64,000 nt of DNA from Puccinia triticina (Eukaryota > Basidiomycota > Pucciniomycetes > Pucciniales > Pucciniaceae). The position numbers were made by a program, and so were the translations under genes. Every line of letters starts with the position of its first letter. Within the stretch, counting starts at the first letter, position 1. The notes beneath the pieces were generated by a model. That model was not told the origin of the DNA, ran no database searches, and saw nothing but the letters and a program-made list of their open reading frames with translations. The stretch is taken from the NCBI RefSeq assembly GCF_026914185.1, contig NC_070562.1:7440001-7504000 (forward strand), in the 5' to 3' direction. Shown piece after piece: positions 37,430-48,735 of this stretch.

Positions 37430-37900
37430 AATTAGTGTGCACTCCAAAAAATTGGTGTGCATTAGTCTGCACTCCAAAATTTGGAGTGCACACCCATGTA
37501 CATACTCCACAAAATTGAAGTGCACACTCATGGACACAAAATTTGGAGTGCACACCCATGTACTCCACAACATTGGAGCGCACACCCATGTACTCCACAA
37601 CATTGGAGCGCACACCCATGTACTCCACAACATTGGAGACTTGGAGTGCACACTCATGCACCCAAAAGTTGGAGTGCACACGCATGCACCCAAACGTTGG
37701 AGTGCACATGCATGCACAAAAGTTGGAGTGCACACCCATGCACTCCACTGAAAATTGGAGTGCACAACCATGCACTCCAAAGAAAATTGGAGTGCATACC
37801 CATGCACTCCAAAGAAAATTGGAGTGTGCACCTATGCACTCCAAAAAATTGGAGTACACACTCATGCACTCCATAAACAACCTGAATTTGGATTCCATGT
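37430..37900. repeat. Palindromic minisatellite in H4
   Basis: Repeats of GGAGTGCACACCCATGCACTCC type, each containing TGCACTCC and its complement. A 30-bp unit with ACTCCACAACATTGGAGCGC is repeated nearly exactly at 37562-37640. All frames stay open through much of it, which is why long but meaningless Cys/His-rich frames appear on both strands. Remnants continue at 38030-38190. Confidence 0.8.
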
Positions 37901-38257
37901 GTTTGCACTCCAACAAGATTGCCCACCCCAAAACTACCATTATTTTTCAGCCCAGTGTGGATGTTTGTTGACTATTTGATTGTTTAAAGACAGAGAAATG
38001 CACTACCCAATCATGTAGTGCATGAGTGTGCACACTATGGTTTTTAGAATGCACACCCATGTAATCCAAAGCCAGGTTGGTTTTGGAGAGGATGAGTGTG
38101 CACTAAGTTTTGGAGTGCAACCCAATGCACACCACTTTTTGGAGTGAACAATAATACACACCAAAAATGGTGTGCATGTGGTATTTCTTTGTTGTGCATA
38201 AAGGTTGACCCGCATCAGTGCACCCTTTGGCACTGCATTCACACTGATCCCCGGTGA

Positions 38258-38646
38258 CAACAAAGGGTAGTTACGTTACGTTGCGTTATCCGCGCAATTT
38301 TGGTAACGTAACTATCCCCGTTATCGGTGGCCCCCCGTTACTTTACTAGTAACGGGGCCATTTTAGGCCCCACGGGTAACGTAACGGGCCTCATTATTGA
38401 GGCCCGTTATTGCGTTATCCCCCGGATAACGCGATAACGGACCGTTTAAGGCTTTTTAGCCGCATTTTTTGCCCGCTCTCAGGGGCTCCGCGCGCCCGGA
38501 TAACGCAACGAGCATGAAAAAAACCGGCTTAATGTGGTGTGATAACGTAATTGCACCGCCGTTACGCGTAACACGTAGATAACAACAAAAAATCCGTTAT
38601 GTTACCGTTATCTACGCGTTACGCGTAGCGTAACTACCCTTTGTTG
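38258..38646. mobile_element. 389-bp MITE, second copy
   Basis: Ends CAACAAAGGGTAGTTACG and complement, with the 7-bp duplication CCGGTGA (38251-38257, 38647-38653). Same length as the copy at 30482 but in the opposite orientation. It lies in H4, near its 3' end. Confidence 0.85.
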
Positions 38647-39197
38647 CCGGTGATATTCAGAGGTAGAACACTGATTCAGTGTAAGTGCAACGGTCAGAGT
38701 GCTGCACTGACGCCAATTGGGCTGGAGTATCAGCAGTAGACAGCAGTTTGGCACTGAAAATGCCTCTGATATCAGCACAGTGCAGATGTTTCACTGTTGG
38801 TTCCTACTGATCAGTTCATTGTAAGATGGGTAAGAACTTATCTTAGAGAAATTCTTTTTCATTTTAGACACCTGGCATTGCAGCTCCCCCTCCTTCAGCG
38901 GCAAAGCCGCTTTGGCCTCTAGTTGTGAGAAAACAACACCGCAAAACTTGGACCCAGAAGTCTAGATTTCTGTGGATTTAAGAAAGTGGGATGTTCTAAC
39001 AGCTGCGTGTTAAAAAGTGCAGTGTTTTTTTTTGCCCCGCTGCGCTGCGCTGCAGGGTAGCGATCAGAGCGTGCAGCTGCAAAAGTGCCCCCAGAATTGT
39101 GATGGTTTGAGACAATGTTGATTACAGAAGAACAAACCAACACGCGTGAGAAAGACGTACTCCTCTCTAGTGAACATAGTGTAAACCCCAAACTTAG

Positions 39198-39248
39198 CTA
39201 AGTCCCTCCTGGGCGCGAAGCGCCCGCCTCCAAAGGAGGGACTTAGGA
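39198..39248. other. Long GC-rich hairpin
   Basis: CTAAGTCCCTCCT and AGGAGGGACTTAG form an outer stem around a second stem GGGCGC-GAA-GCGCCC. It lies in otherwise featureless DNA to the right of H3 (38992-39740). It may be a transposon end or a transcript hairpin. Confidence 0.5.
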
Positions 39249-39739
39249 ATGGGTGAAATTTTTTGGTCTGACAAGTTTTTTGAATTTGGCAGGGAAAAAT
39301 TGAAAACTTAAATAACTTTGTAACCACACTAGGTAGAGTGGCATGGAAAAGATGAGAGCAAAGGCCTTCATCTTGCCTTTCTCCTCACCAATTTTGGGGA
39401 CCATCCTTCTTCATCTTCCCTCCAAAAGGGGTGTCCCAAGTCCATCATTTAGCAGTTTTGTCTGGCTGCCCGGGGCCGCAAAATGCATGCCTCCGCGTGG
39501 GAAAAAACTGAGACTCCAATTCCTTGGGTTGTTTGGTGGCAAGAAGTTACTTAAAAAATAAAAGAAAAAATTGTAGAATGTAGCTGAGCTTCTTGGCTAC
39601 TCATTACATGTTCTATGAATTTTTTTGGATGAGGTTTGGGAAAGATACGGCCAAGCAAAGAAGGTGTACTTCTACATACCTCTCATGCCACACTACAAAC
39701 ATTATGTACTTTACATGCATGTATAGCGGTTTGGTATAG

Positions 39740-41025
39740 CGGTTGGACATATAGCGGTTGCATTTGTTTAAAGTACTCCAGATTGTATTATTAAATTGAA
39801 GAAGAAATTGACTTTTTTTTGTTTCAAATTTACATCTTCATGTCAAAATGCATCTTTGAAAATGGCCCATTAGCAGCATTTCCCCTCATCATCTGGAATA
39901 GAAGTAGCTTAGAGCATGCACATTGGGGTAGAAAAATTCCACAACTGTGAATTGAATGGTGCCCCAATGTTCTCCATTCCATGAGCTTCCATAATAAACA
40001 CTCTACTCACTGATTGTGGCATTACACACTGGTGCACAACAGCAAAAACAGGCAAAAATCCTGCTATTTAGGCTGCGAGCATGCACATTCGTGTGGAAAA
40101 ATGCCTGAACTGTAAATTGAATGGTGCCCAAAGGTTCTTAATTGAATAATATTCCGTAATAAATACTCTTCTCACTGATTGTGCCATTAGACACTGGTGC
40201 AAAACAGCAAAAACAGGCAGAAATCCTCCTATTTAGGCTGCGAGCATGCACATTGGTGTGGAAAAATGGCACAACTATATATTGAATGGTGCCCAGATGT
40301 TCTTAATTGAACAATCCTCCATAATAAATAATCTTCTCACTGATTGTGCCATTAGTCACTGGTGCAAAACAGCAAAAACAGGCAAAAATCCTCCTATTCA
40401 GGATGCAAGCATGCACATTGGTGCGGAAAAATGGCACAACTATAAATTGAATGGTGCCCAAATGTTCTTAATTGAACAATCTTATATAATAAATACTCTT
40501 CTCACTGATTATGCCATTACACACTTGTGCAAAACAGCAAAAACAGGTGAAAATCCTGCTATTTAGGCTGCGAGCATGCACATTGGTGTGGAAAAATGCA
40601 GCAACTGTAAATCAAATGGTGCTCAAAGGTTCTTAATTGAATAATTTTCCATAATGAATACCCTCCTCACTGATTGTGGCATTCCACAGTGGTGCAAAAT
40701 AGCAAAAACAAGTGAAAATCCTGCTATTTAGGCTGCGAGCATGCACATTGGGGTGGAAAAATTCCGGAAATGTAAATTGAATGGTCCCCAATTTTCTCCA
40801 TTGAATATTCTCTCATAAAAAACACTCTCCTCACTGCTTGTGGCATTACACACTGATTCAAACCAACTTATATTCCAGATAATGGTGCAAACTCTTGCTA
40901 ATTGGCCATTTTCAAAGACACATTTTGACATGAAGATGTAAATTTGAAACTATACCAAGTCAATTGCTTCTTCAATTCAATAATACAATCTGGAGTACTT
41001 CAAAAAAAACGCAACCGCTACACGG
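39740..41025. mobile_element. Foldback element with long inverted arms and 165-bp array
   Basis: The left arm (about 39740-39880) and right arm (about 40895-41025) are inverted copies sharing AGTACTCCAGATTGTATTATT, TTACATCTTCATGTCAAAAT and AGCGGTTGC. Between them lies the tandem array. I find no target duplication. Long arms resemble MULE or foldback transposons. No protein gene. Confidence 0.7.
39912..40900. repeat. 165-bp tandem array, six units
   Basis: The motif AGCATGCACATT recurs at an exact step of 165 bp (39913, 40078, 40243, 40408, 40573, 40738). Units differ by scattered substitutions but keep their length. Each holds AATGGTGCCCA, TGATTGTGCCATTA and CAGCAAAAACAGG. The units are contiguous, without spacers. 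Confidence 0.9.
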
Positions 41026-41029
41026 AAGT

Positions 41030-43260
41030 TGCGGGGCGCCGTCAAAAATGCCGGAAGTTTGGTCGTCAATTTGACGCACCTCGCTCTGCAGCCGTTGACG
41101 GCCAAAAAACAGGCCTCCGGTCAGCCGTCAAACACGCTGTCGAAGTGCCAACCGCCCCGACCGCCCACATTCAGGCAAATTTCGGTCAAACCTAACGCCG
41201 AATTGACCACTCGGTCAAATTGCCGAGCAAACCCGAGCCCCACAAGATCAGCGGACAGGGACGTTCGAGCGCCCTGACGGGCAAACCACCGGCAAATTGG
41301 CGGCCGATCACCTCACCACGCCCCACGGCCGTTTACCGCCGATCGTTTTAGGCTCGGTCCCATCGGGAGCACTCACAGGGGACTCTGACCGAAGTCAGAC
41401 AAAGGAATCTAGGCCACCAGGGCCTTTTTTTTGTTTTTTATTGCATGTTTGTAGTTTTTTTTTGGCTTTAATATTTGGCGTGTTTTTTCTGCTTTTTGAT
41501 GCCTTCTCTGTTTTTCTTTTTGTTACAAGCAAGCATTAAATAGAGAGTGGTTGAGAAGAGCGGAAATAAGAACGGATTTTTTCGCGCTCGTGAGAGATAA
41601 TTTGTTCTGCTTGAGTGCCTTGTCGAGGTTACCTCGGACTTTGATCCGGTTGGCAGCATAAAGCTTTTGAGGATTCATCTGTTATCGTAAAACAGAGATC
41701 GATTTTCAGGTTGGTCGTCTGGGCAACAAATACAAGCAGACCCTTGGCCGAGAACAACATACCTCTCCGGTGGCCAGAGCTACTAGGTCGTTGTCTGAAC
41801 ACCATATCGTAACGTCCGGTTTGAACGGTGCCTTTCCTTTAGCCACCCGGTTTACCAGTTTTTTTCGTGAAGGAAAGGTATGATTGGTTACTGAGCCACT
41901 GGTGGTGTCTCCTTCCTGAAACCAACTCATGCTTAGTAAAATGAGAGAAGGGGATAATCAAGATCATGTGAGGTGACTAACCCGGAGTAATACATCAATT
42001 AATGCAATCACTTTTGATGTCGCAAACCCCTCTTCAGATAAATTGGGATCATTTAGAGCCGCCTGGACAGATTTTAAGCGGACGGGAAAAAGCTGATGGT
42101 TAGGGACAGATTTTAAGGGGACGGGAAAAAGCTGATGGTTAGTTTGTTCTTCGAGTCTCTCGCTAGGGTTCAGGGTCGTATCGAATTGGTTTACAGATGA
42201 TCATTAAGAGGCATCCAAAGACGGCGGCGTAGTGGCAGTATCGATTGTTGAATTGGGCCTTTTGGAGAGTCGAGTTGGATTTGGAATCAAATGTGATGAA
42301 TGTGCGAGGTTTGTTTGCCGAGCCACTGCGCTGATCTCTCGGAGACATCATGATGATGGGGGCTGATGATCTGGACGGGGTGCTCGGGACGATCGGCACA
42401 AGGAGTGAGGGGTGCTGAAGAAGGCTGTATGTATGGGAATGGTGGAGGCTTTCGGAGGCCAGGTCAGAGGGAGCGTAGTGGGGGGCCAAGCTTGATGGAC
42501 GGGAGCCTGGAGGTGACAAGGAACTTGGTTGAAGGTGTCATGTCCCTCTGGAGGGGTGATGAGGGACTTGGTTGGAGTTATTGCTGGGGATGTGGAGGGT
42601 GACAAAGGGACTTGAACGTTTGCATGTGCCTCTGAAGAGTGAGGTGAAGGGGTGTTGAGGGTGACGTGTCCCTCCGACGCACAGACTTTTAGAATATTCT
42701 GGAATCTGCTTAGGCCCCCTCTCCTGATGGCCGCTGGTGAGCTCTGGTGGTTGCCGGCGTGCTTGCCGTCAGAGGTTCTTGACGGCGAATTGCCGCTATG
42801 CCCGCCGGTGTTTGATTGGTCAAGGCATGTTTACCGTCAAATTGACCAGGCAAGTTAACATAACTTGCCTGAAGTCGAGTCAACTTCACAAGAGCTTGAG
42901 TCTGCTTGAGTGTCGGCGGGGGTGCGGTCAGATTGGCGGCAATTTGACAGCGCGGGGGTCAATTTGCCGGTGGCTTCCACCCCGCGTCAATTTGACGGGC
43001 AAAACCCAAAATCGTGCAACCGCCGTGTATACCATCAATCTGGAAAGCCCTTCCAAAGCCAGATCTGGAGTTCCAGTGCCACAGAATTGAAGGGTTGACT
43101 GGTGAGTGAATTGAGCTGTCACGCGGGTTCGGGACAAGTGACATGTCTGTGAATGTCGCCCCGTGTACACTTCCGTATCTCGATTCTCAAGCCTCAACCC
43201 CAACGACTGGTCTCAAGATCGATCCACAGCATACAGGCGACTCCCTCGTTCGCATCGGAC
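41030..43260. other. Region without a recognised gene
   Basis: 41030-41350 and 42730-43010 are rich in TTGACGG, GGCAAA and CCGGTC words on both strands and may be related repeats. 42070-42140 has a 38-bp direct duplication ending AAAAAGCTGATGGTTAG. Antisense frames at 42163-42605 and 41706-41930 show no domain I know. Confidence 0.4.
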
Positions 43261-43279
43261 GCACTGCTTCGCAGCTCAG

Positions 43280-46062
43280 TCCAGTTGTCTCGCCCTCCGC
43301 TTGATTGTGCCCCTTCCCGATGGCACCAGTAAGATTTTCTCTCTCCCTAACCCCAAACATACCTGCAGCTCCAATATTGACATCTCGATGTCAAACCTCT
43401 CAGTCGTCAAGGAAGAAATCAAAACCCAACTCATCAGAACTTGACGCTGAACGCGCTCTCTTTTTGGAACTCCATCCCGATCATGACGAGCCAGCCCGGT
43501 TATTCGATGAACTTTGCAATGTTGCTGGATGTAAGCCATTCTCCCTGGGTGATCACGAACTGCAGAGCCGCAACTGATCTTCTTGGACACTCCTGACGAA
43601 CCTGAAGTGGAAAAGGTGCGAAAACACAACAACGAACTAGCCCGTGTTTTTCGCCTTTCGGAAAGGACCAACAGACAACAGACGCGGATCACTTTCTCCT
43701 GGATGCGATTTACTCTGGGAAAACTGGGAGCTTTTTCCATGCTCCAGGAGGAGCTCAAGCTCACCGATGGAGCTGATGAAGTCCATGCACTGATCTCGTG
43801 TGCTTACTTCATCCGATTCCCCGACCAAACTTCTGAATTGTCGAATCAACAGATGCTTGCTGCAATTAAGGCTTCCGCCACTCCTGAAGAAGAGATACTC
43901 AAAGATACTGAAACAATCGAATGGTCAACCGCAATCGTCCAGAAAGGTTTTGAATCAGATTATAGGGGACACGATCTTATTGTTCTCCCAACCCTGAAAA
44001 CCCTCAGAGAATTTGCAGGCCTATGGAAGCCAGATGATTACAAGGCACCCTACACTTCGATCATCGGCCCGACCATGAGCGGAAAAACTCGATTACTCAA
44101 GGAGCTGGCTGCTCACGTCTGTGTAGTCTATGTCTGTCTCCGGCCTTTCAATTCCAGTGGGCAGCCCCCCCGTTCCGGAATTGCGGATTATTTCACAAGC
44201 CCGCCGCCGAATTCAGACTTGCACGAGCACTATACTCGCTTATTAACTGCAATCCTCAACACAGTTTCTCGCTTCTTTTCAAGGGATCATATACGTAAAA
44301 TCAAAAAGTTCGAAGATCGATTGAAGGCGTGGTTTGATTATAGTTTTCAGTTAGACGGCATTTTGAAGGATATATACAACAACGACGTCGCAGAGGCCAT
44401 GGACAAGGGAAATGTGCGGAATAGACTACGGAAAGGTGCGGAAAAGCTAGACCAAGCTCTCGCTACTGCGGTAACACAGGTGTCTAATAAGCTCGAGTTC
44501 AAAAACGACGGAGGGCTCAGGGTTCTCTTGGCGATAGATGAGGCCAGCAAATTGATTGAGCCCATAGACACAAAGCACAAGATTCCATATTTTCGGGTGT
44601 TTCGTCGGGCCTTATCACAAATACCTGACTCCCTGGGGTTCTTTGGCGTCTTCACCGATACAACCTCGCGGGTCGCCAACTTCAACCCAGCCCCAGGCCG
44701 AGACCCCAGCGTAAGGTACCACGGTTTTGGCGATAAATTATTTGCGCCGATCTACCAAATCGCATCACTTGATGTGCTCGTCTCGAAAATACCGCCGAGC
44801 TCATGGGATGAGTTGCTATTGCCGAAACGGCTCTTTAACTATGGCTGCCCATTTTATGGGTTGTATTTCGACGGCATAAACGAAGAGAAACCAGTGACTG
44901 CTGTCAGAACCACGGCGTTGATTGCCCACACAAAATTATTGATGAAGAGTCCATCGGCATCTCTAGAATTGTCCGAGCCGCAATGTTTTGCCATACTGGG
45001 CTCTTTGATCCAGACCCGGCTGACCTTACATTCGCCCATCAACTCGAACTTGTTGCAAGTCACGCGGCTCATTGCCTTTTTATCGACGAAACTCGAGAAT
45101 TGATTGTCAGCGAGTATCCCCCGCAGTTCGTCTATGCGTCGGCGGCAAACGGCATTCTTGCAACCAACGAGAAGCGCTGGATCAAGTGTATCGATGTTCT
45201 TGCTTCGGCAGTCCAAAGAGGACTCGTCGCCCTCGGAGACGCCGGCGAAATGGCGACCAGATTAATATTGATATACGCTATGCAGAAAACCCCGGCGGAT
45301 CCTTGTAACCCAACCAATACAATCCCCAATGGATATTCAGTGCGATTGGCAGATTTCCTCGAGACCTTGAGCGGGAAAGACCCAGATACCATGGAATTTG
45401 GCTGTTTCAATAACGACGATGCAAACAACGACAACGCAATCAACAAGAGCGAAGACAACATAAGAAGACTCTTGAAAAAAGGCCAGATATTTTTCAACCA
45501 CTTTGCCCGGATTTCGTACACCCCCAACGATACCGACTTCTTGGAGCTCTTGTACCGAGGTCTTGCGGTACAATGCAAGAGTGGGCAACCTGGGCTTGAC
45601 GACCTATTTCCCATCTATCTCGCACCCACACCAGAATCTCAAGAGCTAGACTCCGAAAACATCACCTTTTGTGGTGTTCAAACAAAAAATCAGACGGGTT
45701 ACGTTGACTGGAAGCAGAGTCCCAACTGGTCAAAAAGTTACGCCACTATTAAAGGCATCAAAAATCCGTATCTCATTCTGCTATTCAGCTTGAGAACCGC
45801 CGATTGTAAGGTTACAAAATGGGAAAATCCGACCAATCCCGAAGACACCGGAAGAGTTTCTTACCAGTTTCTTGGACTGGACGAGATCAAGTGTCTCACC
45901 CCTGAAATACGCTCTGCGCTAGAGCGTCTGATTACCGCGATACCAGATGACTTACTGAAGCTTCATGATAAACCTAATGAGTCGACTGAACAATGGGTCA
46001 AACACGTGAACCACGTCTTCTATCCGAGGGCACCTGAGCAACCGGCTCCTCCGTCAACATAA
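43280..46062 (+). pseudogene. Crinkler-type protein: ubiquitin-like header, P-loop NTPase, nuclease-like end
   Basis: The first part (43285-43570) reads LRLIVPLPDGTSKIFSL, SNLSVVKEEIKTQ and, after a frame change, LHPDHDEPARLFDEL, which looks like an N-terminal ubiquitin-like header. The next part (43565 to about 45030) has Walker A GPTMSGKTR (about 44070), Walker B LLAIDEAS (about 44526) and a long helical region. After another frame change near 45030 it continues to the stop at 46062, with ELVASHAAHCLFIDET and, near the end, DDLFPIYLA and FCGVQTKNQ, like the D..QxKN core of PD-(D/E)XK nucleases. The arrangement fits the Crinkler (CR) effector and transposon-linked families of fungi and oomycetes. 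Three frame breaks (about 43434, about 43555, about 45030) make it a probable pseudogene, unless these are sequencing errors. NTPase call firm; nuclease and header calls inferred. Confidence 0.65.
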
Positions 46063-47110
46063 AAAAGCAGCCAAGCAGCACGCGAAGAGCACCCAAGCGA
46101 ACCTGTAAGTTGTCCGTTTCATTGAACAAGCTAACCTAAATACCGTCCAAGTTATAAGATTCTCATTAGATTACGTGTTGCAGGTCAAATCTTTCCGATC
46201 AGTCCGCAGCTCAGACACTACCCCCTCGGCTTTGGGCAACCCTAGTTTGCGTCGAGTCTTAACTCTCAACAATCATTTCTGCTTTTATCGAAGTCTCTCA
46301 TCTCATCCCCCGCACTATCCTATGTACTTCGAACCTCATTTCTCTTATTGGTTCCAAAATAACGTGTTTTTCTCATTTCCTTGTATTCTTTAACATGTAT
46401 CAAGTATATAAAAACATGAAATCACTTTGATCCTGCTTGAATCAGAGCAATATGGTGCCATGTCACAACCTTGTAATCAGTTTTACCGGGTCTCCAAGAA
46501 CTACGGAGATGTAAAGAACAAAGTATTGTGCTGCTTCAGTGATGCGACAGTGGATGAAAGCTACATAATTAGCCCGGCCCATAGCATGTATGATTCGGGC
46601 GGCATTAATGGGAGTGGCCTTGGACTTGTATCCCTGGCTGAAGCTCAGCATCACAAAAAAAAGGGAAAACCTTTTCGCAGCTCACGGATGGGGGTGTTGG
46701 GTCAAGGATACACGTATGGATGAACACGCCGGCCGGTTGCCAATGTCACCAACGCCTGGAGAGTCTGACTTGGATGGCCGGATGGGCGCACGGTGATAAC
46801 CGTGCCGGCCACCGAGACAAAAGACTGCACTGACGTACTACTGGCGACAGGTCATCGAGAGCCAAATATTACATAGACTGTTGATGCCAATGGCCGGTCA
46901 GTGCCAGCCAACGAGAGCAACACATAACTAGAGATTGAAAATAAGATTGTTCATTGACTCATTCAAGCCATGGGGTGTTCAGCGTTCAGTTGAGACAAGG
47001 TTGATAAAAAGTATAAGGTTGATAAAAAGTATACATGCTTTATGCTAGAAAAACAAACAAAAAAGCAGAATACCAAGAGCATCGTGACATGAATACACAG
47101 AATAGGCCGT
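46063..47110. other. Region without a recognised gene
   Basis: Downstream of the Crinkler-type gene. An antisense frame at 46463-46654 looks protein-like (ITEAAQYFVLYISVV) but I cannot place it. 46700-46930 has several GCCGGCC and ACCGTGC palindromes. Confidence 0.35.
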
Positions 47111-48723
47111 TTAACGGCGAGCCACGACGAAGGCCATGGCGACTTCATTTGAATGCGAGATCCCAAGCTCGAATTTTTTGATGCCTTTCTCGAGAGCGAC
47201 CTTACTGGCCTCGCCGGTCAGTTTGATTTCGGGGCCACTGGGTCCGGAGAGGATTTCGATCTTCTTCATGGCCCCACCCGCGCCCTTGCTGAGGGTCTTC
47301 ATGGCCTTGAAGGCTGCCTCCTTGGCGGACCATTTGCCGGCGAGTGACGCACTGAAATCAGGCGATTGGCGGCAGTAAGCCAGCTCTTGCTCGGTGAAGT
47401 TTCGATCTAGGAAAACGTCGGATTGTGGCACGGCTGTGATCATCTCTCAGCTATCAAGTTGTTTGCCGACATCAAACCGGCACCACTACAAACAGAAATG
47501 AAGTTACGTCAGAATGTTGCAAATGTGGGATAATCGGAGCAGACTGCAACTGACCGAGTCCAGTCGATAACAGCCCCATGTGAGATACAAGTACTCGCCC
47601 CAGGACTCAGAAGACCATCGATTGAACAATGTGTCGAGCGAGATTCGATTCAGAGTAGAGACCGTCGTTACCGAAGTTACCGTGGTTGGGGGACAGCGGC
47701 AGGACCATTTGGGTAGGGCGGGTGACGAGTTTGAGAGCATGCTTTTTCTTCTTGACCTCGCCCATCAATCTAAGCAGGTTGGTCAGCATCACTCGATGAG
47801 CAAGTTCGGATCGGTCATCTAAACCATTGATTTCTCGTCCGTTCTCCGGAATCGCTGCGAAGGGCAAGATGTAATCGAGGTCCATGGCCAACCCCTTGTC
47901 TTTATCGGTGGAGTAGATGTAGTCAACCAAGGCTAAAATAAATTACTCGAAAATCAGCGCAAGAGTTCCTCGTACATTAAACAAAGCGAGATCGAGTCTG
48001 ACCTTCAACATCTTGCTTGGATCCTTGATTGAAAGGAACGACGGTGAGTCGACTGCCGCGCGATCCAACTTCTTGGTATAGCCACCCACGCGGTTGACCT
48101 CCTCGTAAGCAATTTTACCTTTGAGGGTTACGGTAGTCTTTGGTGCCGTGGGGAAAGTGACTGTAAATCATGAGAGGGTGAGCGAAAATATCTTATTGCC
48201 ATGCCGTTGATGAATCGAACAATAAACTAACCATCTCGGTACAAGGGAGCTGCACCGACAGCTTCCCCTCCTCCGCCTTGTCCGGTGCCGAGCCGAATTC
48301 AGCCTCTGAGAAAGTCGAGCAGCACAATGGTTAGTTAAAGTGTTTCTCACATTGGAAGACTATGAGTCGACCGATAAACTTACGAGCACTGCCAAGCAGT
48401 TCATTTTGCAGAGTGGACTTGCCGCCGACGAAATCCTTGATTGCCTTGGAAAGGGGCGCATCATCCAAAGGTTTTTTCAAGCCTTGAGCAACCAAGACAC
48501 ACAGTGTTTCGACAGCCTACAGTGGCTCGTCAGCGACAGCGACGACAGGTCCGGAGCTAGCAGCGACAGGGGCTGGGGCAGCGACGGCAACGGCGGCAGG
48601 AGAAGCGGCAGCGGGTTCGTTGGCCGCTGGTGAGGAAGCCTCACCCTCAACCTTGTCTTTGTACTGGTAGCTACCATAGATCTCTTTGATGTTTTTCGAA
48701 ATGCAAAGGATCTCTCGGGACAT
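47111..48723 (-). pseudogene. FAS2: Fatty acid synthase alpha subunit, compressed internal and C-terminal fragment
   Basis: Reads from the acyl carrier region to the C-terminus with large parts missing. 48723-48340: SREILCISKNIKEIYGSYQY, an Ala/Pro linker, then the carrier domain with [14 protein letters not shown], whose serine takes the phosphopantetheine. 48160-48000: a segment like [17 protein letters not shown] that leads into the ketoreductase. 47930-47530: ketoreductase end, [20 protein letters not shown] and [19 protein letters not shown], with two single-base frame breaks. 47510-47460: SGAGLMSANNLIAE. 47460-47111: the phosphopantetheinyl transferase domain, FLDRNFTEQELAYC and GKWSAKEAAFKAMKTLSKGA, ending VVARR and stop. 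The ketoacyl synthase is missing between the last two. The N-terminal part is missing, and at 48723 it meets a primase fragment on the other strand. This is a captured or rearranged copy, not the working gene. Confidence 0.88.
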
Positions 48724-48735
48724 GTTGTGAGCTGT

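Larger units (their letters stand above)
35045..38922 (+). mobile_element. Helitron H4, non-autonomous, inside H3
   Basis: The 5' end TCCAAGTTTCTTAAATCC at 35045 follows A. A 5' hairpin CCAC-ACAAAC-GTGG lies 17 bp inside. The 3' end at 38922 is AGCGGC-AAA-GCCGCT, then TTGGCCTCTAG, before host T. Removing it rejoins the H3 5' module. Contents: the shared 5' module, an unrecognised GC-rich stretch (35400-36960) with open frames but no known domain, a palindromic minisatellite (37430-37900) and a 389-bp MITE. Confidence 0.85.
30482..38991 (-). mobile_element. Helitron H3, heavily invaded remnant
   Basis: The 5' end at 38991 reads TCCCACTTTCTTAAATCC on the minus strand. The 5' module is split: 38991-38923, then H4 (35045-38922), then 35044-34850. 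Next come the TRIM (32005-34766, with GGATG duplicated), the OB-A3 leader and exons 1-2, and the 389-bp MITE in exon 3. No Rep/helicase or 3' end is found to the left, so the rest is lost. Gene order and promoter match H1. Confidence 0.7.

Noticed and set aside
37281..37979. Long Cys/His/Thr-rich open frames on both strands
   Set aside because: By-products of the palindromic minisatellite; no start context, domain or intron signal.
39912..40900. Regular repeats considered as a CRISPR array
   Set aside because: Units are contiguous 165-bp tandem copies without spacers, in a eukaryotic context.
43530..43564. GTAAGC..CTGCAG as a 35-bp intron in the Crinkler-type gene
   Set aside because: Too short compared with the 50-68 bp introns seen here, and splicing would create a stop.
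46920..46945. ACTAGAGATTG as a minus-strand Helitron 3' end for the FAS2/PRI2 block
   Set aside because: No hairpin is next to it.
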